From an uncultured Oscillospiraceae bacterium (GTDB lineage Bacteria; Bacillota; Clostridia; Oscillospirales; Oscillospiraceae): a stretch of 38,752 bases of DNA. Both the position numbers and the translations under genes were made by a program. Shown in pieces: positions 32,368 through 38,752 of this stretch; position 1 is the stretch's first letter, and the number at the start of each line of letters is the position of its first letter. The stretch spans positions 1-38,752 of the forward strand of contig CALXDD010000029.1 of the NCBI GenBank assembly GCA_944386985.1. The letters are read 5' to 3'. The notes under the pieces were generated by a model. It worked only from the letters and a program-made list of their open reading frames with translations. It was not told the DNA's origin and ran no database searches.

Positions 32368-33153
32368 TCAGTTTTCTGAATAGCGGGATAGAAACTGGCG
32401 GGTGCGCTCCTCCCGGGGGTGCTCGATAACGTCCCGAGCAGGACCTTTTTCCACAATGACGCCTCCGTCCATAAAGATTACGTCGTCGGCAACGTCCCGG
32501 GCGAAGGCCATCTCGTGGGTGACGATGATCATAGTAGTCTTCTGCTCAGCGAGACTGCGGATCACCTTCAGCACTTCTCCAGTGAGCTCCGGGTCCAGGG
32601 CGGACGTGGGTTCGTCAAAGCAGAGAATGTCCGGCTTCAGGGCCAGTGCACGGGCGATGGCCACCCGCTGCTGCTGTCCCCCGGAGAGCTGGCTGGGGTA
32701 GTGGTTGGCCCGCTCACTGAGGCCCATCTTGGCCAAAAGTTCCTGACCCTCTATCTGGATCTGTTCCAGGATGGCCTTCTTGTTCTGCTTGAAGTCCGGT
32801 CGCTCCTGGCTGAGAAGCTCCTTGGCCAGGGTGACATTTTTCAGCGCTGTATACTGGGGGAAGAGGTTGAAGGACTGAAACACCATGCCGAAATGGAGCC
32901 GTTTTTTCCGCACCTCACTCTCCCGCTGAGTGGCGGGATCAGCGGCGTCAAAGATCACGGAGCCGCCCACAGATATGGTACCCCGGTCCGGTTTCTCCAG
33001 AAAATTGAGACACCGGAGCAAGGTGGTTTTACCGCTGCCGGAGGAGCCAATGATGGCCAGGGCCTGACCTTGGTCCAGGGAGAAACTGATGTCCTCCAGC
33101 ACCCGGGTGGGGCCAAAGTGCTTTTCAATATTATGTACTTCTAAAATAGACAT
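32368..33153 (-). CDS. Polar amino-acid ABC transporter ATP-binding protein
   Basis: The 261-residue ATPase is of the GlnQ/HisP group: Walker A GSSGSGKTT, the Q-loop VFQSFNLFPQYTALKNV, signature LSGGQQQR, Walker B LCFDEPTSALDPE, and switch VTHEMAFA. It energises amino-acid uptake with the permease 13 nt upstream and the lipoprotein further upstream. The start ATG 33153 is preceded by GAGGTG, which overlaps the permease end closely; the longer frame upstream is antisense overlap with the permease. It is the last gene of the operon, followed by a terminator. Confidence 0.95.
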   Translation of the reverse strand: MSILEVHNIEKHFGPTRVLEDISFSLDQGQALAIIGSSGSGKTTLLRCLNFLEKPDRGTISVGGSVIFDAADPATQRESEVRKKRLHFGMVFQSFNLFPQYTALKNVTLAKELLSQERPDFKQNKKAILEQIQIEGQELLAKMGLSERANHYPSQLSGGQQQRVAIARALALKPDILCFDEPTSALDPELTGEVLKVIRSLAEQKTTMIIVTHEMAFARDVADDVIFMDGGVIVEKGPARDVIEHPREERTRQFLSRYSEN

Positions 33154-33166
33154 ATCAGCACCTCGC

Positions 33167-33838
33167 TTAACGGAAGTAGTCCAGCTTCTTCTCCACCCAG
33201 CCAAACAGCAGGGTGAGCAGACCGTTGAAGAGCAAATAGTAGATCCCGGTAAAGAACAGGGGCCACAGCAATCCGGAGTAGCCATGGGAACCTTTCAGAA
33301 AAGCATAGCCTGCCCAGATGATTTCCTGCATGGAGATGATGCGGGCGATGGAGGTATCCTTCACCAGGGTGATGATCTCATTAGACATGGGGGGAACGAT
33401 GCGCTTGATCATCTGCAGCAGGGTGATGTGACGGAAGATCTGGCCCTTGGTCATACCCAGCACCTCACCGGCCTCCTGCTGGCCCACGGGAACGCCCTGA
33501 ATGCCGCCCCGGTAGATTTCGGAGAAGTAGCAGGCGTAGTTGATAATGAAGGCCACGGCGGAAGCCAGGAAGCGGCCGCTCTCGCCGCTGGGCCATGGAC
33601 TGCCGGAGGGCAGCAGATAGCCGGGGATGTAGAAAATGATAATCAGCTGGAGCATCAGAGGAGTGCCGCGGATGATCCAAACCACTGTTCTGCTGAGCCA
33701 GCGCAGGGGAGTGAAGCGGCTCATGGACCCGAAGGACACCACCAGCCCCAAGGGAAGGGCGCCGATCAGGGTGACCGCAAAAAGCTTCAAGGTTTGGATG
33801 AAGCCCTCATTCAGGGCTCCGATGACCGTGAGAAACAT
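33167..33838 (-). CDS. Polar amino-acid ABC transporter permease
   Basis: The 223-residue protein has about five membrane helices. The amino-acid permease signature is present: VVWIIRGTPLMLQL near the N-terminus, then FSEIYRGGIQGVPVGQQEAG and the EAA loop GEVLGMTKGQIFRHITLLQ, which contacts the ATPase. Only one permease gene is present, so a homodimer is expected. A hairpin between this gene and the binding-protein gene upstream probably lowers its expression relative to the binding protein. Confidence 0.94.
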   Translation of the reverse strand: MFLTVIGALNEGFIQTLKLFAVTLIGALPLGLVVSFGSMSRFTPLRWLSRTVVWIIRGTPLMLQLIIIFYIPGYLLPSGSPWPSGESGRFLASAVAFIINYACYFSEIYRGGIQGVPVGQQEAGEVLGMTKGQIFRHITLLQMIKRIVPPMSNEIITLVKDTSIARIISMQEIIWAGYAFLKGSHGYSGLLWPLFFTGIYYLLFNGLLTLLFGWVEKKLDYFR

Positions 33839-33888
33839 AGTTGGAACCTGCCTTTACCGGAAGTGTATGGACCCCGGAAAACCGGGCA

Positions 33889-33919
33889 AAAGCAGAGGGC
33901 GGCTACCGCCCTCTGCTTT
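33889..33919 (-). terminator. Intra-operon hairpin between binding protein and permease genes
   Basis: A 14-bp perfect stem (AAAGCAGAGGGCGG / CCGCCCTCTGCTTT) with a 3-nt loop is followed on the minus strand by TTTTGCCC. It probably acts as a partial terminator or as a stabilising 3' end for the binding-protein message. Confidence 0.7.
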
Positions 33920-33945
33920 CGTTTTACATAAAAAGGGAAGTGTGA

Positions 33946-34818
33946 TTATTCCTGGGGGATCAGAGCCGCCTGGATGCCATAGGTCTCAGCCAGGGAGGTC
34001 ATAGTACCGTCGGCGTAGCTGTCGATGAAAAACTGGTTCAGGGCAGCAGCCAGATCGGAGCCCTTGCGGAAGCCCACGCCGTACTGCTCACCCTCTTCGG
34101 GGTTCAGGGTGATCGTGTAGGTCAGGTCGGCATAGCTGGTGCCGTCGCCCACCATGGCGCCGGCCATGAGAGAATCGATAATGGCGGCATCGGCGGTACC
34201 GGAGGCCACTTCCATCAGCGCGGTAGCCTGGTCAATGACCTCGGTGTAGGTGAAGCCGTTGGCGTCGGCCTGGTCCTGGCCAAAGGAACCGGACTCTACA
34301 GCGAAACTCAGATCACCCATGCTGGCAGCATCGGGGTAGTCAGCAGCCACATCGGCAGGGAGCACTACCACCTGAGCGTTGTTGCAGTAGGCGTTGGAGC
34401 ACTCCATGGCGGCCAGCACCTCGTCGGTAAGGGTCATGCCGTTCCAGACCACGTCAATGGTCTTGCCGTCCAGCTCCATCACTTTGTTGTCCCAGTCGAT
34501 GACCTGGAACTGAGCCTCCACGCCCAGGCTCTCAGCAAAGGCCTTGGCCATATCGGCATCAAAGCCGATCCAGTTACCGTCGGCATCCTGATAGTCCATA
34601 GGCTCAAACTCGGTGATGCCCACTACCAGGGTGCCCTTGTCCTTGACGTACTGCATATCGCTTCCGGCAGTATCACCGCCTTCGTTGCCGGAACTGCTGG
34701 TATTGTTGCCGGCACCGCCGTTATTGGTGCTGCCGCCATTGTTTGTAGTAGTATTGCCGCAGGCGGCCAGAGCCAGCATCATGGTCAAAGCCAGCAGCAA
34801 AGAAGCAATTCTTTTCAT
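33946..34818 (-). CDS. Amino-acid ABC transporter substrate-binding lipoprotein
   Basis: The 290-residue protein has a lipoprotein signal ending LALAACG and then a flexible Asn/Gly/Ser/Thr-rich linker (about residues 21-50). The solute-binding domain starts KDKGTLVVGITEFEPMDYQD and continues GFDADMAKAFAESLG, typical of family 3 polar amino-acid receptors. The ligand cannot be read; the acidic pocket stretch FEPMDY is shared by several receptors. ATG 34818 follows AAGGAGG by 10 nt; the longer frame includes the ribosome site and is not coding. It heads the operon binding protein-permease-ATPase. Confidence 0.94.
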   Translation of the reverse strand: MKRIASLLLALTMMLALAACGNTTTNNGGSTNNGGAGNNTSSSGNEGGDTAGSDMQYVKDKGTLVVGITEFEPMDYQDADGNWIGFDADMAKAFAESLGVEAQFQVIDWDNKVMELDGKTIDVVWNGMTLTDEVLAAMECSNAYCNNAQVVVLPADVAADYPDAASMGDLSFAVESGSFGQDQADANGFTYTEVIDQATALMEVASGTADAAIIDSLMAGAMVGDGTSYADLTYTITLNPEEGEQYGVGFRKGSDLAAALNQFFIDSYADGTMTSLAETYGIQAALIPQE

Positions 34819-34871
34819 CTTCCATAATCCTCCTTGTTTGCCAGACTTCCTCCGTCCGGCTACTGAACAAT

Positions 34872-34900
34872 AATTTACCATGCTAAAGCGCTAATGTAAA
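34872..34900 (-). promoter_or_regulatory. Promoter of the amino-acid ABC operon
   Basis: On the minus strand TTTACA (34900-34895), a 17-bp spacer and TAAATT (34877-34872), with TGG before the -10. Confidence 0.65.
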
Positions 34901-35008
34901 GAAGGATTTGGGACAATTTTGAACAAATATTCTGAATCTATTTTGTATAGCTTGCATAGTATACACCAGAAACGTAAAAAAGGGAAGGGGCATACAGAAA
35001 AAGGGGAC

Positions 35009-35037
35009 ACATATTCCTGTCCCTCTTTTCATAAGGT
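35009..35037 (+). promoter_or_regulatory. Sigma-E-like promoter of spoIVA
   Basis: ACATATT (35009-35015), a 14-bp spacer and CATAAGGT (35030-35037) match the sigma-E consensus kmATATT-N14-CATACAnT at 6 of 7 and 5 of 7 defined positions. It lies 36 nt before the spoIVA start, and spoIVA is a sigma-E gene in other spore formers. Confidence 0.65.
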
Positions 35038-35073
35038 GGTAGCAAGAGACCAAAGTGAAAAGGGGACGGTGCT

Positions 35074-36552
35074 ATGACAAACACGACCATCTATCAGGAT
35101 ATTGCACAACGGACAGAGGGGAGTCTCTTTTTAGGGGTCCTGGGGCCGGTGCGGACGGGAAAATCCACCTTCATCAAGCGGTTTATGGAGACTCAGGTAA
35201 TCCCCAACATTGACAATGTGTACCGCAGGGAGCGCGCCATCGACGAGTTACCCCAGAGCGGCAGCGGCCGGACCATTATGACGGCGGAGCCGAAGTTTGT
35301 CCCCGAGGAAGCCGTGGAGGTGTCTCTGGAGGACGGCGTCACCTTTTCCGTCCGCCTCATCGACAGCGTGGGGTATATGGTAAAAGGGGCCATGGGGCAG
35401 ATGGAGGACGACCACCCCCGCATGGTAATGACTCCCTGGTTTCCCCAGGAGATCCCTATGGCGGAAGCGGCGGAGCTGGGGACGAGGAAGGTCATCACGG
35501 AGCACTCCACTGTGGGCATCGTCATTACTACAGACGGTTCCATCACCGACATCGACCGGGAGGACTATGTGGAGCCGGAGGAGCGGGTAATCCGGGAACT
35601 GAAGGAGCTGGGGAAGCCCTTTGTGGTGCTGCTCAACTGCGCCGAGCCCCAGAGTCAGCGGGCCAAGGCCATCAGCGATGAGATTGCTCAGAAGCACGGT
35701 GTGGCCTGTATGCCCATCAACTGCCTGACCCTCAGCGAACAGGACATCAAGGAGATCATGAAGGCGCTGCTCTTTGAGTTCCCTCTCAGCGAAATGGACT
35801 TCTATCTGCCTCCCTGGGTGGACGCTCTGGAGATGGACCACCCTATCAAAAGCGGCATCTACACCCGCATCCGGGAGACAGCGGCAAACCTCCACCATGT
35901 GAGGGAGGTGAAGGCGGCCATGGCAGCCATCGGGGCGGGGGAGCAGATCAGCGCATCCCGGCTCACCGGGATGGACCTGGGGAAGGGCGTGGCCACTGTA
36001 GAGCTGGAGCTGCCCCGGCAGCTTTTCTACGAGACGCTCAGTGCCCAGTCCGGCTTCCATGTGGCCGATGACGGGGATCTTCTCAGCCTGATGCGTTCCC
36101 TGGCGGAGGTGAAGAAGTCGTATGATAAGGTGTCCGGCGCTCTGGAGAGCGTCTATGAGACCGGCTACGGCATTGTCATGCCCACCATGGATGAGCTCAT
36201 ACTGGCGGAGCCGGAGATTATGCGGCAGGGGGGCCGGTACGGTGTTCGTCTGAAGGCCAATGCCCCCTCCATCCATATGTTCAAGGTGGATATTGAGTCC
36301 ACCGTGTCGCCTATCGTGGGCAACGAGAAGCAGAGCGAAGATATGGTCAATTATCTCATGGAGAAGTTCGAGGGGGACACGGGGAAGATCTGGGAGTCCA
36401 ATATTTTTGGCCGCAGCTTCCACGAGCTTGTGAACGAGGACCTCCAGGCCAAACTCCAGCGGATGCCGGAGGACGCCCGGAAGAAGTTTCAGGAGACTCT
36501 CCAGCGAATCGTCAACGAGGGAAGCGGCGGGCTCATCTGCATTATTCTGTAA
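35074..36552 (+). CDS. spoIVA: Stage IV sporulation protein A (spore coat ATPase SpoIVA)
   Basis: The 492-residue protein has the same length as B. subtilis SpoIVA, the mother-cell ATPase that polymerises into the basement layer of the spore coat. The N-terminal P-loop GPVRTGKST puts the Walker Lys at residue 30, as in Bacillus. A TRAFAC-GTPase-like domain continues to about 240, followed by the middle domain and a C-terminal polymerisation region ending GLICIIL. Start ATG 35074 follows AAGGGGAC. Its membrane anchor (SpoVM) and binding partner (SipL) are encoded 9-11 kb upstream in this window. A sigma-E-like promoter precedes it. Confidence 0.97.
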   Translation: MTNTTIYQDIAQRTEGSLFLGVLGPVRTGKSTFIKRFMETQVIPNIDNVYRRERAIDELPQSGSGRTIMTAEPKFVPEEAVEVSLEDGVTFSVRLIDSVGYMVKGAMGQMEDDHPRMVMTPWFPQEIPMAEAAELGTRKVITEHSTVGIVITTDGSITDIDREDYVEPEERVIRELKELGKPFVVLLNCAEPQSQRAKAISDEIAQKHGVACMPINCLTLSEQDIKEIMKALLFEFPLSEMDFYLPPWVDALEMDHPIKSGIYTRIRETAANLHHVREVKAAMAAIGAGEQISASRLTGMDLGKGVATVELELPRQLFYETLSAQSGFHVADDGDLLSLMRSLAEVKKSYDKVSGALESVYETGYGIVMPTMDELILAEPEIMRQGGRYGVRLKANAPSIHMFKVDIESTVSPIVGNEKQSEDMVNYLMEKFEGDTGKIWESNIFGRSFHELVNEDLQAKLQRMPEDARKKFQETLQRIVNEGSGGLICIIL

Positions 36553-36599
36553 GAATAGGGGAGGGGCGGTTTCAGAAAGAGCGCCTTTTCTTCGGATAA

Positions 36600-36636
36600 A
36601 AAATCCGCCGCGGAGCATTGCTTCGCGGCGGATTTT
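36600..36636. terminator. Bidirectional terminator between spoIVA and the phosphofructokinase gene
   Basis: A 13-bp stem (AAAATCCGCCGCG / CGCGGCGGATTTT) with an 11-nt loop has A/T runs at both ends and lies between convergent genes. Confidence 0.85.
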
Positions 36637-36670
36637 GACTGCACTGCAGGGGAAAAGAAAGATATCCCTC

Positions 36671-37909
36671 TTACTTGGCCAGGACCTTCTTCAGCTTGGC
36701 GAAGCGGGGCAGGCCATTCTCCTTGACCATCTCGGTCTCGCCCTGAATAAGGGGCAGGCAGTAGTCGATAAAGCCCTGAGTGATTCCGTTGTGGTCGGCG
36801 TTGATCCACTCAAGGGGAACCTTCTTCTCCACATTGGCCACGTCGGTCAGGTTGAGGAGCTTGGTCTTGCAGACATACTTGCCATCCTCACGGGTGCATT
36901 CAAAGCCAACCATCTTGTCGGTGAGGCCGTTGACGGCGTTCTCCACAGCGGCCTTGCCGGCCATGAAGGACTCCTCGTAGTCAGTCTTGCTGGCAAGGTG
37001 AGAGGCACAGCGCTGCAGCAGGCTCAGCTCAATGCCGCGGACCTTGGCGCCGGTCTCCTTCTTGACACGGTCGGCCAGCAGAGCGGCCAGACCGCCCAGC
37101 TGAGCATGACCGAAGCCATCGGTCGCAGAGGTCTTGGCCTCGGAGACGAAGGAACCATCGGCGTAGTGGATACCCTCGGAGACGGCTACCATGCAGTTGC
37201 CCTTCTCTTCGTAGACCCGCTTCACATCGGCCAGGAACTTGTCCATGTCAAAGTCCACCTCAGGCACATAGATGAGGTCGGGGCCGTAACCGGCATGGGT
37301 AGCCAGAGCGGAAGCGGCAGTCAGCCAGCCGGCGTGACGGCCCATGATCTCGATGATGGCGATCATGCCGGTGTCATACACCCGGGCATCCTGGTAGACT
37401 TCCATGCAGGAGGTGGCAATGTACTTGGCAGCGCTGGCGAAGCCGGGGCAGTGGTCAGTGCCGAAGAGGTCGTTGTCGATGGTCTTGGGCACGCCCATGA
37501 CGCGGCACTCATACCCCACCTTCATCATATACTTGGAAATTTTGTTGCAGGTATCCATGGAGTCGTTGCCGCCGTTATAGAAGAAATAACGAACGTCATA
37601 CTTTTTGAAGATCTCGAGAATACGCTTGTAATCGGTGTCATCCACGTCAGGATCGGCGATCTTGTAACGGCAGGAACCCAGAGCGGAGGAGGGGGTATAC
37701 TTCAGAAGCTCCAGCTCTTTGGGATCTTCCTTGCTCATATCGAAGAGGCGATCATTCAAAACGCCCTTGATGCCGTGCTCCGCGCCATACACGTTGGTGA
37801 TCATATCATTGTCCAAAGCAGTGCGGATCACGCCATATGCGCTGGAATTGATGACGGCAGAGGGGCCGCCGGACTGGCCGATAATACATGCGCCTTTGAG
37901 TTCTTTCAT
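36671..37909 (-). CDS. pfp: Diphosphate-dependent 6-phosphofructokinase
   Basis: The 412-residue enzyme phosphorylates fructose 6-phosphate. The phosphoryl-donor site reads GGNDSMDT (residues 113-120), where the Asp replaces the Gly of ATP-dependent enzymes. PKTIDNDL (141-148) carries the Lys typical of PPi-dependent enzymes, so pyrophosphate is the likely donor and the reaction reversible. IMGRHAGWLT is the substrate-site signature. ATG 37909 follows GGAGG by 9 nt. It is divergent from the aldolase gene, the next step in glycolysis. Annotation as plain PfkA would be an alternative but fits the motifs less well. Confidence 0.92.
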   Translation of the reverse strand: MKELKGACIIGQSGGPSAVINSSAYGVIRTALDNDMITNVYGAEHGIKGVLNDRLFDMSKEDPKELELLKYTPSSALGSCRYKIADPDVDDTDYKRILEIFKKYDVRYFFYNGGNDSMDTCNKISKYMMKVGYECRVMGVPKTIDNDLFGTDHCPGFASAAKYIATSCMEVYQDARVYDTGMIAIIEIMGRHAGWLTAASALATHAGYGPDLIYVPEVDFDMDKFLADVKRVYEEKGNCMVAVSEGIHYADGSFVSEAKTSATDGFGHAQLGGLAALLADRVKKETGAKVRGIELSLLQRCASHLASKTDYEESFMAGKAAVENAVNGLTDKMVGFECTREDGKYVCKTKLLNLTDVANVEKKVPLEWINADHNGITQGFIDYCLPLIQGETEMVKENGLPRFAKLKKVLAK

Positions 37910-37943
37910 TGGTGATTACCTCCAAATCAACAAATCTGCTCTA

Positions 37944-37972
37944 ATATTAACATTTCGATTTGTTTTTGTAAA
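37944..37972 (-). promoter_or_regulatory. Promoter of the phosphofructokinase gene
   Basis: On the minus strand TTTACA (37972-37967), a 17-bp spacer and TAATAT (37949-37944). Confidence 0.7.
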
Positions 37973-37975
37973 CAG

Positions 37976-38003
37976 TTGTATTTTCACAAAAAAGTGGTAT
38001 CAT
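37976..38003 (+). promoter_or_regulatory. Promoter of the aldolase gene
   Basis: TTGTAT (37976-37981), a 16-bp spacer and TATCAT (37998-38003) preceded by TGG (extended -10). It is back to back with the phosphofructokinase promoter, only 3 bp apart. Confidence 0.7.
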
Positions 38004-38039
38004 GTAATAAGATTCTTTATATACAGGGAGGATACAATT

Positions 38040-38752
38040 ATGGCCCTTGTTACCACCAAAGAAATGTTCGAGAAGGCCTATAAAGGCGGCTACGCCATCG
38101 GTGCCTTCAACGTCAACAACATGGAAATCGTGCAGGGCATCACTGAGGCCGCCCGCGAGGTCAATGCACCTCTGATCCTGCAGGTTTCCAAGGGTGCCCG
38201 CGCCTATGCCAACCACACCTATCTGGTAAAGCTGGTGGAGGCTGCTGTGATCGAGTGCCCCAACATCCCCATCGCCCTGCATCTGGACCACGGCCCCGAC
38301 TTTGAGACCTGCAAGAGCTGCATTGACGGCGGCTTTACCTCTGTTATGATCGACGCCTCCTCCAAGCCTTTTGAGGAGAACATCGAGATCACCAAGAAGG
38401 TCGTTGAGTACGCCCACGATCACGGTGTGGTTGTCGAGGCCGAGCTGGGTACTCTGGCCGGCATTGAAGATGAGGTGAAGGTGGCCGCTCACGCTGCTTC
38501 TTATACTCGTCCCGAAGAGGTAGAGGAGTTCGTCTCCAAGACTGGCTGTGATTCCCTGGCCATTGCCATCGGCACCAGCCACGGCGCCTATAAGTTCACC
38601 GCCGACCAGTGCACCCGCAACGAGAAGGGCGTTCTGGTTCCCCCGCCCCTGCGCTTCGACGTGCTGGAGGAGGTCTCCAAGCGCCTGCCCGGCTTCCCCA
38701 TCGTGCTCCACGGCTCCTCTTCCGTGCCTCAGGAGTATGTGAAGATGATCAA
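38040..38752 (+). CDS. fba: Class II fructose-bisphosphate aldolase (3' end outside the window)
   Basis: The open frame runs from ATG 38040, 6 nt after GGGAGG, to the window end (237 complete codons) without a stop, so the C-terminus is missing. MALVTTKEMFEKAYKGGYAI, the zinc-binding HLDHG (H81, H84) and VEAELGTLAG, then IGTSHGAYKF and VLHGSSSVP, are hallmarks of the zinc-dependent class II enzyme that splits fructose 1,6-bisphosphate. Codon use is strongly biased to C- and G-ending codons, as for a highly expressed glycolytic gene. It is divergent from the PPi-phosphofructokinase gene. Confidence 0.96.
   Translation, partial: MALVTTKEMFEKAYKGGYAIGAFNVNNMEIVQGITEAAREVNAPLILQVSKGARAYANHTYLVKLVEAAVIECPNIPIALHLDHGPDFETCKSCIDGGFTSVMIDASSKPFEENIEITKKVVEYAHDHGVVVEAELGTLAGIEDEVKVAAHAASYTRPEEVEEFVSKTGCDSLAIAIGTSHGAYKFTADQCTRNEKGVLVPPPLRFDVLEEVSKRLPGFPIVLHGSSSVPQEYVKMI

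Overview
The window is 38.75 kb of GC-rich DNA with dense, short-spaced genes and strong Shine-Dalgarno sites. It reads as chromosome of an anaerobic, endospore-forming Clostridia. Support comes from five sporulation genes (spoIIGA, sigE, spoVM, a sipL-like gene, spoIVA), a coenzyme-B12-dependent ribonucleotide reductase, an oxygen-reducing flavodiiron fusion protein, a pyrophosphate-type phosphofructokinase and DUF951. The overall style suits a gut Oscillospiraceae-type bacterium, but that placement is inference. I see no rRNA, tRNA, CRISPR array, insertion sequence or phage gene.

Layout. 0.1-4 kb: endonuclease III (-), a LURP-one-like protein and RarA (+), an S1-domain protein (-) whose end overlaps that of rarA, then DUF951 plus a 30-residue membrane peptide. 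4.1-5.6 kb: spoIIGA-sigE, the mother-cell sigma factor and its processing protease. 5.7-8.4 kb: a GntR-controlled ABC exporter operon with a perfect palindromic operator. 8.5-11 kb: class II ribonucleotide reductase behind paired NrdR boxes that overlap its promoter. 11-13.6 kb: asnA-pepD (-). 13.8-16.6 kb: a 925-residue fusion of flavodiiron protein, three rubredoxin modules and NADH:rubredoxin oxidoreductase. 16.6-17.9 kb: a small conserved protein coupled to a lipoprotein nuclease. 18.1-19.9 kb: a BlaI/M56 regulatory pair without a penicillin-binding sensor. 20-23.2 kb: MATE exporter (-) and polyphosphate:AMP phosphotransferase (+) from divergent promoters.

23.3-26 kb: a DivIVA-like coiled-coil protein, a 49-residue membrane protein, a 24-residue SpoVM and a SipL-like DUF3794/LysM protein. 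26-32.3 kb (-): TetR regulator, MMPL/RND transporter and a 1050-residue surface protein in which a long coiled coil is inserted between two GLUG-type repeat blocks. 32.4-34.8 kb (-): amino-acid ABC importer. 35-36.6 kb: spoIVA with a sigma-E-like promoter. 36.7-38.75 kb: PPi-phosphofructokinase (-) and class II fructose-bisphosphate aldolase (+, cut by the window end) from divergent promoters.

Themes. The sporulation genes form one logical chain: SpoIIGA activates SigE, SigE is expected to switch on spoIVA and sipL, and SpoVM and SipL are the two known partners of SpoIVA in laying down the spore coat. The least familiar system is the TetR-MMPL-GLUG/coiled-coil operon, which looks like a Gram-positive RND exporter with its own extracellular partner and a bactofilin-like cytoplasmic tail.
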